64,000 nt of DNA from Streptomyces albiflavescens (GTDB lineage: Bacteria; Actinomycetota; Actinomycetes; Streptomycetales; Streptomycetaceae): NCBI RefSeq assembly GCF_014645835.1, contig NZ_BMMM01000009.1, positions 275,960-339,959 of the forward strand, in the 5' to 3' direction. Position numbers and translations under genes: made by a program. Shown piece after piece: positions 18,019-26,752 of this stretch. Numbering within the stretch: position 1 is the first letter of the stretch; every line of letters starts with the position of its first letter. The notes beneath the pieces were generated by a model, which ran no database searches, was not told the origin of the DNA, and worked only from the letters and a program-made list of their open reading frames with translations.

Positions 18019-19074
18019 ATGCCGAAGCGCAAAGGCCGCCCCGTCGTCCACGCGGCGACGGTGCTCGCGCTGCTCGCGGGCAGCGCGTACTTCACGTACG
18101 AACTGCGCAAGGACGACCAGGCGAAGGTCCCGGCCGCCCAGACGGTCACCGACAACGCCCTGCAGAACTCGGGCAAGGCGACCGGCAAGCAGACCTGGGA
18201 GCGGCTGAACGACCCGGCGCGTTCCGTGCTGCGCGACGCCAAGGGCGCGGTCATCGCCACCTTCACCGACGGCGCCCGCACGGCCACCCTCAAGGGCTCG
18301 TCCCGCACCTTCACCGAACCGGCCAACACCAGCACCAAGGTGGTCACCGACGACTGGGTCCGTCTCATGCCGGAACCCTGGACCAAGGGCGCCCAGAACC
18401 AGCAGTGGTTCAAGGACTGGTTCAAGCAGTACTACGGCAGCCAGGAGGACGACGTCTTCGCGATCGCCTTCCAGTACGTGCAGGGCTCGCCGGTGAAGAA
18501 GGACTCCGCGGGCGTGCCGTACGAGGGCGACGCGGTGTTCGGCCCGTACAAGGCGGACGGTGTGGACCGCCTGGAGCAGAACGACTTCTACGACTACCTC
18601 GGCATCCCGTACACCTTCCGCAACGGGACCACGATGGAGCCGCGCACGGAGCGCTACCGCGCGCTGGACTGCTCCGGCTTCATGCGGATGGTGTGGGGCT
18701 ACCGGTCCCGCTACCCGCTGATGGCCACCGACACCCTCGGCGACGGCCTGCCCCGCTCGGCCAACGGCATGGCCCGCTCCAAGGTCGGCGTCGACATCAT
18801 CAAGCTCCAGGGCCCCTCCCCCTGGTACACCCGCCCGAAGAACATCGACACGCTGCAGCCGGGCGACCTGCTGTTCTTCAAGATGGACCACCGCACCGCC
18901 GACCACATCGACCACGTCGGCCTCTACCTGGGGCTGGACACCGAGGGCCACAAGGTCTTCGTCTCCAGCCGCAAGGAGCAGAACGGCCCGACGATCGGGG
19001 ACAAGGGCGGTGTCTCCCGCATCGACGGAAACGGCTTCTACGCCGAGCTGTTCCGCAGCGCCAAGCGCCTGTGA
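18019..19074 (+). CDS. Membrane-anchored NlpC/P60 endopeptidase, candidate gamma-PGA or wall hydrolase
   Basis: A 351-aa protein with an N-terminal anchor (about residues 10-30) and a C-terminal NlpC/P60 domain. The catalytic Cys lies in ALDCSGFMRM (Cys218) and the His in DHVGLYLG (His299); PGDLLFF precedes the His as expected. ATG with AGGAG upstream, 37 bp after pgsC, same strand. NlpC/P60 enzymes cut gamma-glutamyl bonds, and B. subtilis PgdS, a gamma-PGA depolymerase, belongs to this family, so release or trimming of the polymer is the favoured role; peptidoglycan remodelling is the alternative. Confidence 0.82.
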   Translation: MPKRKGRPVVHAATVLALLAGSAYFTYELRKDDQAKVPAAQTVTDNALQNSGKATGKQTWERLNDPARSVLRDAKGAVIATFTDGARTATLKGSSRTFTEPANTSTKVVTDDWVRLMPEPWTKGAQNQQWFKDWFKQYYGSQEDDVFAIAFQYVQGSPVKKDSAGVPYEGDAVFGPYKADGVDRLEQNDFYDYLGIPYTFRNGTTMEPRTERYRALDCSGFMRMVWGYRSRYPLMATDTLGDGLPRSANGMARSKVGVDIIKLQGPSPWYTRPKNIDTLQPGDLLFFKMDHRTADHIDHVGLYLGLDTEGHKVFVSSRKEQNGPTIGDKGGVSRIDGNGFYAELFRSAKRL

Positions 19075-19163
19075 GCGGGCGATGAGGGTCCTCGCGCCGG
19101 GGAGAACTCGAGAGCTCGGGGGAGGGCCTCGGCTCCCCGTCCGCCCCCGACTAAAGTGAACCG

Positions 19164-20180
19164 GTGAACGGCGACTGGCTCCTACGCGGCCGCGACGGCA
19201 GGCTCAGTGTCTACCTGCTGTCGGAGGCCGCCGTCCTATGCCGGGCCGAGCGCGGCCCCGGCGGCCCCTGGGACCCTCCGCGCACCGTGGGCGGCGACCA
19301 ACGCCTGCATCCCGTGCTGGCCTTGGGCCAGGGCCCCGACGGCTACGCCCACCTCGTCTCCTGGCGCCCGACGGTCCGTGACGAGTCGGGCCTCGTGCAC
19401 TCCACGCACTTCCGGCCGCGCCTCGCCGCCCTCGACTGGAACCCGATCGGGCATCCCGACAGGACGGGCGGCCGGACCGGCACACCCGCTGTCGCGGCGG
19501 ACGCGCAGGGGCGCGCCCATGTCTTCGTACGCAACAAGGGCGGCGGAGTGAGCATGCTCGCCCAGAAGGAGAAGGGCGGCTGGGACCCTTGGCGCGACCT
19601 CAAGGGACGTGAGGTGCAGGAAGACCTCGCGGCGGTGACGGGCGAGTCCGGACGCGTCGAACTGTACGCGGCAGTCCCGGGCGGCATCCTGCACTGGCGC
19701 CAGGAGGAGCCGGGCGCGCAGCCGGTCCTGGAGGAGGCGCTGGAGACGCCGGTACGCCCCGGCACCCTCCGAGCCCTCGCCACCTCCCCGGAGTCCACCA
19801 CTCTCTTCTTCACCGACGAGTCCGGCGACCTGTGCGCCTGGCGCCCCGGCGGCAAGCCGGTGCCGCTGCTCGCCGTCGCGGGGCCCGGCCCCGTGTCCGC
19901 CATCCGCTGCGAACTCGACGGCCACGACTGCACGTTGCTCGCCCAGCGCTCGGCGAGCGGACGCGTCGTCTTCGCCGCGTACCCGACGGAGCAGGAGTCG
20001 GCGGGCGCCTGGTGGGCCGAGTCGGGCCCTCAACTCCCCGCCGACGCCCGGGTGTCACTGGGGGAGGACGAGGACGGGAGGGTGGTGGCGGCGAGCCTCT
20101 CCCCGGGGAGTGGGGAACTGCTCCTCACCCGACGGAAGGACGAACCGGGACTGGCACTGGAGGCGTGGCGCCCGGTATGA
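19164..20180 (+). CDS. Hypothetical protein, possible beta-propeller
   Basis: A 338-aa soluble protein without signal peptide or membrane helix, starting at GTG. Repeating short blocks with Trp, Gly and Asp at strand-like spacing (GGWDPWRDLKG, TLFFTDESGDLCAWRPGG, and a PLL/tectonin-like HPVLALGQGPDGYAHL) suggest a beta-propeller of the kind seen in tachylectin/PLL-like proteins. I do not recognise a specific family. It follows the gamma-PGA locus but is separated by 89 bp and is convergent with the fatty-acid oxidation genes. Confidence 0.6.
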   Translation: MNGDWLLRGRDGRLSVYLLSEAAVLCRAERGPGGPWDPPRTVGGDQRLHPVLALGQGPDGYAHLVSWRPTVRDESGLVHSTHFRPRLAALDWNPIGHPDRTGGRTGTPAVAADAQGRAHVFVRNKGGGVSMLAQKEKGGWDPWRDLKGREVQEDLAAVTGESGRVELYAAVPGGILHWRQEEPGAQPVLEEALETPVRPGTLRALATSPESTTLFFTDESGDLCAWRPGGKPVPLLAVAGPGPVSAIRCELDGHDCTLLAQRSASGRVVFAAYPTEQESAGAWWAESGPQLPADARVSLGEDEDGRVVAASLSPGSGELLLTRRKDEPGLALEAWRPV

Positions 20181-20267
20181 GGGAAGTTTCTTTCGCCCAG
20201 CACGAAACGCCGGGTGCCCTGCACACCGGGCAGGCGTGCAGGGCACCCGACAAACACAGCGGAGCGC

Positions 20268-22400
20268 TTACGCGGGGACGGAAGCCACCCCCGCCTCCAG
20301 GAACCGCTTCCCGTTCACACGCTCGGAGACACCCTCACGGTCCAGGTAGGGAGTGATCCCACCCAGGTGGAAGGGCCAGCCCGCGCCGGTGATCAGGCAG
20401 AGGTCGACGTCCTGCGCCTCGGCGACGACACCCTCGTCGAGCATGAGCCCGATCTCCTGCGCGACGGCGTCCAGGACGCGGTCACGGACCTGCTCCTCGG
20501 TCAGGACGACATCGCCCTGCTCGAGGAGAGCGGCCACCTCGGGGTCGAGCTCCGGCTTCCCGGAGTCGTACACGTAGAAGCCGCGCTTGCCCGCCTTGAC
20601 GACGGCCGCGAGGTTCGGGGAGACCGTGAAACGGTCGGGGAAGGCCCGGTTGAGGGTCTCCGAGACGTGCAGCCCGATCGCGGGGCCGACCAGCTCCAGC
20701 AGCACGAGCGGCGACATCGGCAGACCCAGCGGCTCGACCGCCTTCTCGGCGACCTCGACCGGCGTGCCCTCGTCGATGACGTTCTGGATCTCGCCCATGA
20801 AGCGGGTCAGGATGCGGTTGACGACGAACGCCGGGGCGTCCTTCACCAGAACCGCCGTCTTCTTGAGCTTCTTGGCGACGGCGAACGCCGTGGCGAGGGA
20901 GGCGTCGTCGGTGGCCTCACCGCGCACGATCTCCAGCAGCGGGAGGATCGCGACCGGGTTGAAGAAGTGGAAGCCGACGACCCGCTCGGGGTTCTTCAGC
21001 TTCGACGCCATCTCGGTGACCGAGAGGGAGGAGGTGTTGGTGGCAAGGATCGCGTGCGCCGGAGCGACCGCCTCGACCTCCGCGAACACCTGCTGCTTGA
21101 CGCCGATCTCCTCGAAGACGGCCTCGATGATGAAGTCCGCGTCCGCGAAGCCCTCGGCCTTGTCCAGGACACCGGAGACCAGGGCCTTCAGGCGGTTGGC
21201 CTTGTCCTGGTTGATACGGCCCTTGCCGAGCAGCTTGTCGATCTCGGCGTGGACGTAGCCCACACCCTTGTCGACGCGCTCCTGGTCGATGTCGGTCAGC
21301 ACGACCGGCACCTCCAGGCGGCGCAGGAAGAGCAGGGCGAGCTGCGAGGCCATCAGGCCCGCGCCCACGACGCCGACCTTGGTGACCGGACGCGCCAGGC
21401 TCTTGTCCGGCGCACCCGCCGGACGCTTGCCGCGCTTCTGGACCAGGTTGAACGCGTAGATACCGGAGCGCAGTTCGCCACCCATGATCAGGTCGGCGAG
21501 CGCCACGTCCTCGGCGTCGTAACCCTTCTGCAGGTCACCGTCCTTGGCCGCGGCGATGATGTCCAGCGCGCGGTACGCGGCCGGAGCCGCCCCGTGCACC
21601 TTGCCGTCGGCGATGAAACGGCCCTTGGCGACGGCCTGGTCCCAGGCCTCGCCGCGGTCGATCTCCGGGCGCTCGACGGTGATGTCGCCCTTGAGGACGG
21701 ACGCCGTCCACAGCAGCGACTGCTCCAGGAAGTCCGCGCCCTCGAAGATCGCGTCGGCGATACCGAGGTCGAAGACCTGCCGGCCCTTGAGCTGCTTGTT
21801 CTGGTTGAGCGAGTTCTCGATGATCACCGAGACGGCCTTCTCCGCACCGATCAGGTTCGGCAGGATCGTGCAGCCGCCCCAGCCGGGGACCAGACCGAGG
21901 AAGACCTCGGGCAGCGAGAAGGCCGGCAGGGCCTTCGACACCGTGCGGTACGTGCAGTGCAGACCGACCTCGACGCCGCCGCCCATCGCCGCGCCGTTGT
22001 AGTACGCGAAGGTCGGGACCGCGATGCCCGCGAGGCGCTTGAAGACCTCGTGGCCGCCCTTGCCGATGGCGAGCGCGTCCTCGTGCTTCTTGAGCAGCTC
22101 GACGCCCTTGAGGTCGGCGCCGACCGCGAAGATGAACGGCTTGCCGGTGATGCCGACGCCGACGATCTCGCCGGCCGCGGCCTCCGCCTCGACCTGGTCG
22201 ATGGCGGTGTTGAGGTTCGCCAGCGAGGCCGGGCCGAAGGTGGTCGGCTTGGTGTGGTCGAAGCCGTTGTCCAGCGTGATGAGCGCGAAGCGCCCGGCGC
22301 CGAACGGCAGGTCCAGGTGGCGGACGTGCGCGGACGTCACGACCTCGTCCGGGAACAGCTCGGCCGCGCCCTTCAGAAGCTCAGCGGTGGTGGTGCTCAC
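20268..22400 (-). CDS. fadB: Fatty oxidation complex: enoyl-CoA hydratase / 3-hydroxyacyl-CoA dehydrogenase
   Basis: A 710-aa two-enzyme protein of beta-oxidation. The N-terminal crotonase domain (about 1-290) contains GAAMGGGVEVGLHC; the NAD-binding domain starts with VGVVGAGLMASQLALL near residue 340 and carries GFHFFNPV; the C-terminal 3-hydroxyacyl-CoA dehydrogenase domains follow. The start is a GTG that overlaps the thiolase stop by 4 nt (GTGA) behind GGAGG, so the two proteins are coupled and probably form a complex. Confidence 0.9.
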   Translation of the reverse strand: MSTTTAELLKGAAELFPDEVVTSAHVRHLDLPFGAGRFALITLDNGFDHTKPTTFGPASLANLNTAIDQVEAEAAAGEIVGVGITGKPFIFAVGADLKGVELLKKHEDALAIGKGGHEVFKRLAGIAVPTFAYYNGAAMGGGVEVGLHCTYRTVSKALPAFSLPEVFLGLVPGWGGCTILPNLIGAEKAVSVIIENSLNQNKQLKGRQVFDLGIADAIFEGADFLEQSLLWTASVLKGDITVERPEIDRGEAWDQAVAKGRFIADGKVHGAAPAAYRALDIIAAAKDGDLQKGYDAEDVALADLIMGGELRSGIYAFNLVQKRGKRPAGAPDKSLARPVTKVGVVGAGLMASQLALLFLRRLEVPVVLTDIDQERVDKGVGYVHAEIDKLLGKGRINQDKANRLKALVSGVLDKAEGFADADFIIEAVFEEIGVKQQVFAEVEAVAPAHAILATNTSSLSVTEMASKLKNPERVVGFHFFNPVAILPLLEIVRGEATDDASLATAFAVAKKLKKTAVLVKDAPAFVVNRILTRFMGEIQNVIDEGTPVEVAEKAVEPLGLPMSPLVLLELVGPAIGLHVSETLNRAFPDRFTVSPNLAAVVKAGKRGFYVYDSGKPELDPEVAALLEQGDVVLTEEQVRDRVLDAVAQEIGLMLDEGVVAEAQDVDLCLITGAGWPFHLGGITPYLDREGVSERVNGKRFLEAGVASVPA

Positions 22401-23617
22401 TTGTCGCCTCCGTCGAAGTGCGGGTTCTCCCAGATGACCGTCGCGCCCATGCCGAAGCCGACGCACATGGTGGTCAGGCCGTAGCGGACGTTCGGCTGCT
22501 CCTCGAACTGGCGGGCCAGCTGCGTCATCAGACGGACGCCGGAGGAGGCGAGCGGGTGGCCGTACGCGATGGCGCCGCCGTACTGGTTCACGCGCGCGTC
22601 GTCGTCGGCGATGCCGTAGTGCTCCAGGAAGGCGAGCACCTGGACGGCGAAGGCCTCGTTGATCTCGAAGAGGTTGATGTCCTCGATGGAGAGCCCCGCC
22701 TTGGCGAGGGCCTTCTCCGTCGCCGGGATCGGGCCGTAGCCCATGACCTCCGGCTCGACGCCCGCGAAGGCGTACGAGACGAGACGCATCTTGACCGGCA
22801 GGTTGTTCTCGCGGGCGAAGTCCTCGCTCGCGATGATCGAGGCGGTGGCGCCGTCGTTCAGACCGGCGGCGTTACCGGCCGTGACGCGGCCGTGGACGCG
22901 GAACGGCGTCTTCAGACCGGCCAGGTTCTCCAGCGTCGTACCCGGGCGCATCGGCTCGTCGGCGGTGACCAGGCCCCAGCCCGTCTCGCCCGCCTCGGCG
23001 TTCGTCCGGCGTACCGAGATCGGCACCAGGTCCTGCTGGATCTTGCCGTCGGCGTACGCCTTGGCGGCCTTCTCCTGCGAGCGCACGGCGTATTCGTCGG
23101 CGCGCTGCTTGGTGATCGTCGGGTAACGGTCGTGCAGGTTCTCGGCGGTCATGCCCATGAACAGGGCGGACTCGTCGACCAGCTTCTCGCTGACGAACCG
23201 CGGGTTCGGGTCCACGCCCTCGCCCATCGGGTGGCGGCCCATGTGCTCGACACCACCGGCGATGACGGCGTCGTAGGCACCGAAGGCGATCGAGCCGGCC
23301 GTGGTGGTGACGGCGGTCAGCGCGCCCGCGCACATGCGGTCGATGGAGTAGCCCGGGACGGACTGGGGGAGTCCGGCGAGGATGCCGGCCGTGCGGCCCA
23401 GCGTCAGACCCTGGTCACCGATCTGCGTGGTCGCGGCGATGGCGACCTCGTCGATCTTCTTGGGGTCCAGGCCGGGGTTGCGGCGCAGCAGCTCCCGGAT
23501 GGCCTTCACGACGAGGTCGTCGGCGCGGGTCTCGTGGTAGATGCCCTTCGGGCCCGCCTTGCCGAACGGGGTGCGGACGCCGTCGACGAAGACGACGTCC
23601 CTGACGGTACGAGGCAC
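22397..23617 (-). CDS. fadA: Acetyl-CoA acyltransferase (thiolase)
   Basis: A 406-aa thiolase performing the last step of beta-oxidation with the adjacent FadB-type protein. The acyl-accepting Cys lies in DRMCAGALTAV, the His in IAYGHPLASSG, and the second Cys in TTMCVGFGMGATVIWE. The GTG start is chosen for GGAGGAGAG upstream; the open frame continues further but has no site. First gene of a two-gene operon with palindromic candidate operators just upstream. Confidence 0.92.
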   Translation of the reverse strand: MPRTVRDVVFVDGVRTPFGKAGPKGIYHETRADDLVVKAIRELLRRNPGLDPKKIDEVAIAATTQIGDQGLTLGRTAGILAGLPQSVPGYSIDRMCAGALTAVTTTAGSIAFGAYDAVIAGGVEHMGRHPMGEGVDPNPRFVSEKLVDESALFMGMTAENLHDRYPTITKQRADEYAVRSQEKAAKAYADGKIQQDLVPISVRRTNAEAGETGWGLVTADEPMRPGTTLENLAGLKTPFRVHGRVTAGNAAGLNDGATASIIASEDFARENNLPVKMRLVSYAFAGVEPEVMGYGPIPATEKALAKAGLSIEDINLFEINEAFAVQVLAFLEHYGIADDDARVNQYGGAIAYGHPLASSGVRLMTQLARQFEEQPNVRYGLTTMCVGFGMGATVIWENPHFDGGDK

Positions 23618-23665
23618 GATGGCTCTCCTCCAGATGCGGGATGGCACTGCTGCGATGCGCAAGCG

Positions 23666-23709
23666 CTGAGCGCGCGCTCAGGACCCATGCTACTTACGGG
23701 TAACGTAGC
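23666..23709. promoter_or_regulatory. Two palindromes upstream of fadA
   Basis: CTGAGCGCGCGCTCAG (23666-23681) is a perfect 16-bp palindrome. GCTAC-TTACGGGTAA-C-GTAGC (23689-23709) has a perfect TTACGGGTAA core and matching outer arms. They lie 50-90 bp before the thiolase start, where a repressor of fatty-acid oxidation could bind. The binding protein is unknown. Confidence 0.5.
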
Positions 23710-23796
23710 TGCCCAGTCCCCCCGGCCGGAGCGGCGAACGTCACACACCCCGCCGCGTCTCAGAAGGCACCCGGCGCCGCACGCTGTGCCCACATT

Positions 23797-23840
23797 TTTC
23801 AAGCTCTCGGCTCCGCCGGAGCAGCGGGGAACCCCCGTCG
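23797..23840 (+). repeat. Degenerate copy of a common Streptomyces interspersed hairpin
   Basis: The stretch AAGCTCTCGGCTCCGCCGGA followed by GCAGCGGGGAACCCCCGTCG resembles the MITE interior (GCTCGGCTTCGCTCGCG ... GGGGGGACCCCC) and an interspersed sequence common in Streptomyces. It borders the left end of the permease remnant. Confidence 0.4.
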
Positions 23841-23850
23841 CCCGAGGCGT

Positions 23851-24155
23851 GAGGAGATCATTTTCCCGCTGCTGAAGCCCGCGATCGCGACGGTGGTGAT
23901 CGTCAAGGGGATCACGGTCTACAACGACTTCTCCATCCCGTTCCTCTCCATGTCGTCCGAGGATCTTGGCGTGATCTCGACGTCGCTGTTCCGCTTCATG
24001 GGGTCCTTCGGCGCGCACTGGGAGACGATTTCGGCGGGCGCGGTGCTCGTCATCCTGCCGACCTTGGTCGTCTTCCTGCTCCTGCAGCGCTTCATCTACA
24101 ACGGCTTCATGAGGGGCGCGACTACAACGGCTTCATGCGGGGCGCGACGAAATAG
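23851..24155 (+). pseudogene. C-terminal remnant of a carbohydrate ABC permease
   Basis: About 95 codons match the end of a MalG-type sugar permease (EIIFPLLKPAIATVVIVKG, then GVISTSLFRF and FIYNGFMRGA). The first two thirds of a normal 280-aa protein, and any start site, are missing. A 26-bp tandem duplication (24096-24121 and 24122-24147, one mismatch) covers the last codons and shifts the frame; without it the protein would end FIYNGFMRGATK. The piece is probably left by a deletion or transfer event and is not expressed as a transporter. Confidence 0.82.
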
Positions 24156-24159
24156 GCGA

Positions 24160-24187
24160 GCCCCGCGCCCCGTCGGGGGCGCGGGGC
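24160..24187. terminator. Bidirectional terminator
   Basis: A perfect 12-bp GC stem (GCCCCGCGCCCC with GGGGCGCGGGGC, GTCG loop) lies just after the permease remnant and about 90 bp past the stop of the converging RNase D-like gene. Confidence 0.8.
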
Positions 24188-24279
24188 CGGTGCCGTCGTG
24201 CGGCTGCGCCGCGTGGGCGCGAGCAACCCGGAACAACCCGCAGCCGCCGCAGGCTGAACCCCTCACGGCGGCCCGGCGC

Positions 24280-25563
24280 TCAGCTCTTGGCGGCCTTCAC
24301 GGAAAGCGCGGCCACCAGAACCGGCGTGACCTGCTCGACCTGCCAGGGCCGAGCCCCGTAGCCGACGAGCGCGGCGCCCACCGAATCGGCGTCCACCTGC
24401 TGCGGAGGCTCCCAGCAAACCCGCCGCACCGTGTCCGGAGTGATCAGATTCTCCTGCGGCATGTTGAGCTGCTCGGCCAGCACCGACACGGCGGCGCGCG
24501 CGGCGGAGAGCCGAGCGGCGGCGGCAGGGTCCTTGTCGGCCCAGGCGCGCGGCGGCGGAGGCCCGGTCACCGGCTGCCCCGGCTGCGGCAGCTCGGCCTC
24601 CGGCAGCGCCTTGGCACGGTCCACCGCGGCCTGCCACTGCTCCAGCTGACGCCGCCCCATCCGATGCCCGAACCCGTTCAACGCGGCGAGCGCGTGCACG
24701 TTGGCCGGAAGAGAGAGTGCGGCCTCCACGATGGCCGCGTCCCCGAGCACCTTGCCCGGCGAGATGTCCCGGCGCTGCGCGACCCGGTCCCGGGTCTCCC
24801 ACAGCTCCCGGACGACCGCCATCTGCCGGCGGCGGCGCACCTTGTGCATTCCGGAGGTACGGCGCCAGGGGTCCTTGCGCGGCGGCGCGGGCTCGGCCTG
24901 CGCGATCGCGTCGAACTCCTGCCGGGCCCACTCCAGCTTGCCCTGCCGGTCGAGCTCCTTCTCCAGGGCGTCGCGCAGGTCGACGAGCAGCTCCACGTCG
25001 AGCGCCGCATAGCGCAGCCACGGCTCGGGCAGCGGCCGCGTCGACCAGTCGACGGCGGAGTGCCCCTTCTCCAGTACGAAGCCGAGCACGCTCTCGACCA
25101 TCGCGCCGAGGCCCACGCGGGGGAACCCGGCGAGGCGTCCGGCCAGCTCGGTGTCGAAGAGCCGCGTCGGCACCATGCCTATCTCGCGCAGGCACGGCAG
25201 GTCCTGGGTGGCCGCGTGCAGCACCCACTCCACTCCGGAGATCGCCTCGCCGAGGCCCGACAGATCGGGGCAGGCGACGGGGTCGATCAGCGCGGTCCCC
25301 GCTCCCTCGCGGCGCAGCTGCACCAGATAGGCGCGCTGGCCGTATCGGTACCCGGACGCGCGTTCGGCGTCGACGGCGACGGGGCCGGATCCGGCGGCGA
25401 AGGCGGCGATCACCTCGGCGAGCGAGGCGTCGTCGGCGATTACGGGCGGGATGCCGTCTCGGGGCTCAAGCAAAGGGATCGGCGCCGATTCGACGTCGTC
25501 CGGAGGGGCGCCTCCGGTGGTGCGCAGTGAGCTGTCTGCTGCGGTCTCTTGGGCGTCGGTCAC
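24280..25563 (-). CDS. rnd: RNase D-like 3'-5' exonuclease with HRDC domain
   Basis: A 427-aa protein. The N-terminal DEDD exonuclease domain (about 35-215) has PVAVDAERASGY (acidic pair), HAATQDLPCL and YAALDVELLVDL; an HRDC domain (about 235-315) contains REDI-like spacing around RRDISPGKVLGDAAIVEAAL. A C-terminal region of about 80 residues completes the actinobacterial form. It probably trims structured RNAs such as tRNA precursors. ATG start; single gene with its own terminator region. Confidence 0.88.
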   Translation of the reverse strand: MTDAQETAADSSLRTTGGAPPDDVESAPIPLLEPRDGIPPVIADDASLAEVIAAFAAGSGPVAVDAERASGYRYGQRAYLVQLRREGAGTALIDPVACPDLSGLGEAISGVEWVLHAATQDLPCLREIGMVPTRLFDTELAGRLAGFPRVGLGAMVESVLGFVLEKGHSAVDWSTRPLPEPWLRYAALDVELLVDLRDALEKELDRQGKLEWARQEFDAIAQAEPAPPRKDPWRRTSGMHKVRRRRQMAVVRELWETRDRVAQRRDISPGKVLGDAAIVEAALSLPANVHALAALNGFGHRMGRRQLEQWQAAVDRAKALPEAELPQPGQPVTGPPPPRAWADKDPAAAARLSAARAAVSVLAEQLNMPQENLITPDTVRRVCWEPPQQVDADSVGAALVGYGARPWQVEQVTPVLVAALSVKAAKS

Positions 25564-25589
25564 CTGTCAAGGGTATCTGTGTATGGACA

Positions 25590-25623
25590 ACGCCCGCCGA
25601 CGGAACGTTCCGTCGACGGGCGT
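25590..25623. terminator. Terminator between LuxR regulator and rnd
   Basis: ACGCCCG-CCGACGGAA pairs with TTCCGTCG-ACGGGCGT around a central CG, one mismatch. It lies downstream of the minus-strand response regulator and just upstream of the rnd start. Confidence 0.7.
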
Positions 25624-25743
25624 CTGAGGGTCGTAAACCAGTCAGGTCGGTGAAAGTTCCGGTTCACGGTCGGGGGAGGGCGCGGCTCACGGTCGGTGGG
25701 GGCTCGTTGCGGTCGGTGGAATCGGTTGTCCCCCCGGGCTCGG

Positions 25744-25788
25744 TGGATTCAGCTCGGTGGATTCAGTGGATTCAGTGGATTCAGTGGA
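25744..25788 (+). repeat. Short tandem repeat TGGATTCAG
   Basis: Four copies of the 9-mer TGGATTCAG (one separated by CTCGG) occur immediately past the 3' end of the LuxR-type gene, the last running into its stop region. A slippage-prone tract with no evident function. Confidence 0.7.
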
Positions 25789-26443
25789 TGATCCCGGTGC
25801 GCAGGGCCACCGCCACCATCCCGGCGCGGTCGCCCGTGCCGAGCTTGCGCGCGATGCGGGCGAGGTGGCTCTTGACGGTCAGCGCGGACAGGCCCATGGA
25901 GACGCCGATGGCCTTGTTCGACTGGCCCTCCGCGACCAGGCGAAGGACCTCGACCTCGCGGCCGGACAGCTCGCGGTAGCCGCCCGGGTGGCTCGGGGCG
26001 CCCGGGGGGCGGCGGTGCATACGGGCGGCGGCCGAGCCGATGGGTGCGGCGCCGGGCCGGGTGGGGAGCCCGACGTTCGTACGGGTGCCGGTGACGACGT
26101 AGCCCTTGACGCCGCCCGCGAGGGCGTTGCGTACGGCGCCGATGTCATCGGCGGCGGAGAGGGCGAGGCCGTTGGGCCAGCCCGCGGCTCGGGTCTCGGA
26201 AAGGAGGGTGAGGCCGGAACCATCCGGCAGGTGGACGTCGGCGACGCAGATGTCGCGCGGGTTGCCGATTCGGGGGCGGGCCTCCGCGACGGACGACGCC
26301 TCGATGACGTCGCGCACTCCGAGCGCCCACAGATGGCGGGTGACGGTGGAGCGGACCCGGGGGTCGGCCACGACCACCATGGCGGTCGGCTTGTTCGGGC
26401 GGTAGGCGACCAGGCTTGCGGGCTGCTCGAGGAGAACGGACAC
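25781..26443 (-). CDS. LuxR-family response regulator (atypical receiver)
   Basis: A 220-aa DNA-binding regulator. The N-terminal receiver-like domain (about 20-125) keeps a candidate phospho-accepting Asp in VADVHLPDGSG, but the usual acidic pair is reduced to VVADPRV. The C-terminal LuxR helix-turn-helix (about 155-215) contains LSGREVEVLRLVAEGQSNKAIG and SALTVKSHLARIARKLG. No histidine kinase is adjacent, so it is an orphan regulator, perhaps not phosphorylated conventionally. Targets unknown. Confidence 0.87.
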   Translation of the reverse strand: MSVLLEQPASLVAYRPNKPTAMVVVADPRVRSTVTRHLWALGVRDVIEASSVAEARPRIGNPRDICVADVHLPDGSGLTLLSETRAAGWPNGLALSAADDIGAVRNALAGGVKGYVVTGTRTNVGLPTRPGAAPIGSAAARMHRRPPGAPSHPGGYRELSGREVEVLRLVAEGQSNKAIGVSMGLSALTVKSHLARIARKLGTGDRAGMVAVALRTGIIH

Positions 26444-26752
26444 CAGGCCTCCTGGGGTGCGGGACGGGAGCGGCTATGGGGATGGAGCCGCGACGAACCG
26501 TGCTTTCAAGGTCACAGACCTCTTCGGCACCAAACCCCTCGTCCTTTAGAGAATGATCACGATTTGGTGAGTAACAATCCGTGCAATTCGGACACGCGAT
26601 CGATCATCCGAAGATCGAACCGAGTCGCTCCGCGTCAATACGCGGCCGAAAGTGGCCGTATCGACAAAGAACCGGTAAGAGTCGGCGAGGGGTGCGCGAG
26701 TCGCCGTGCGGGTCCGCGCCTACCGCTGCTCTCCTGGACTCGGCGGGACCGC
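26444..26752. other. Long 5' region of the LuxR gene
   Basis: About 310 bp without a gene, visibly lower in GC than its surroundings between 26530 and 26690. It likely holds the regulator's promoter and leader, but no convincing promoter pair or operator was identified. Confidence 0.4.

Noticed and set aside
20214..22484. Long plus-strand frame opposite fadB
   Set aside because: High-GC third-position shadow of the fatty-acid oxidation gene; composition is repetitive Asp/Arg/Gly/Leu without domains.
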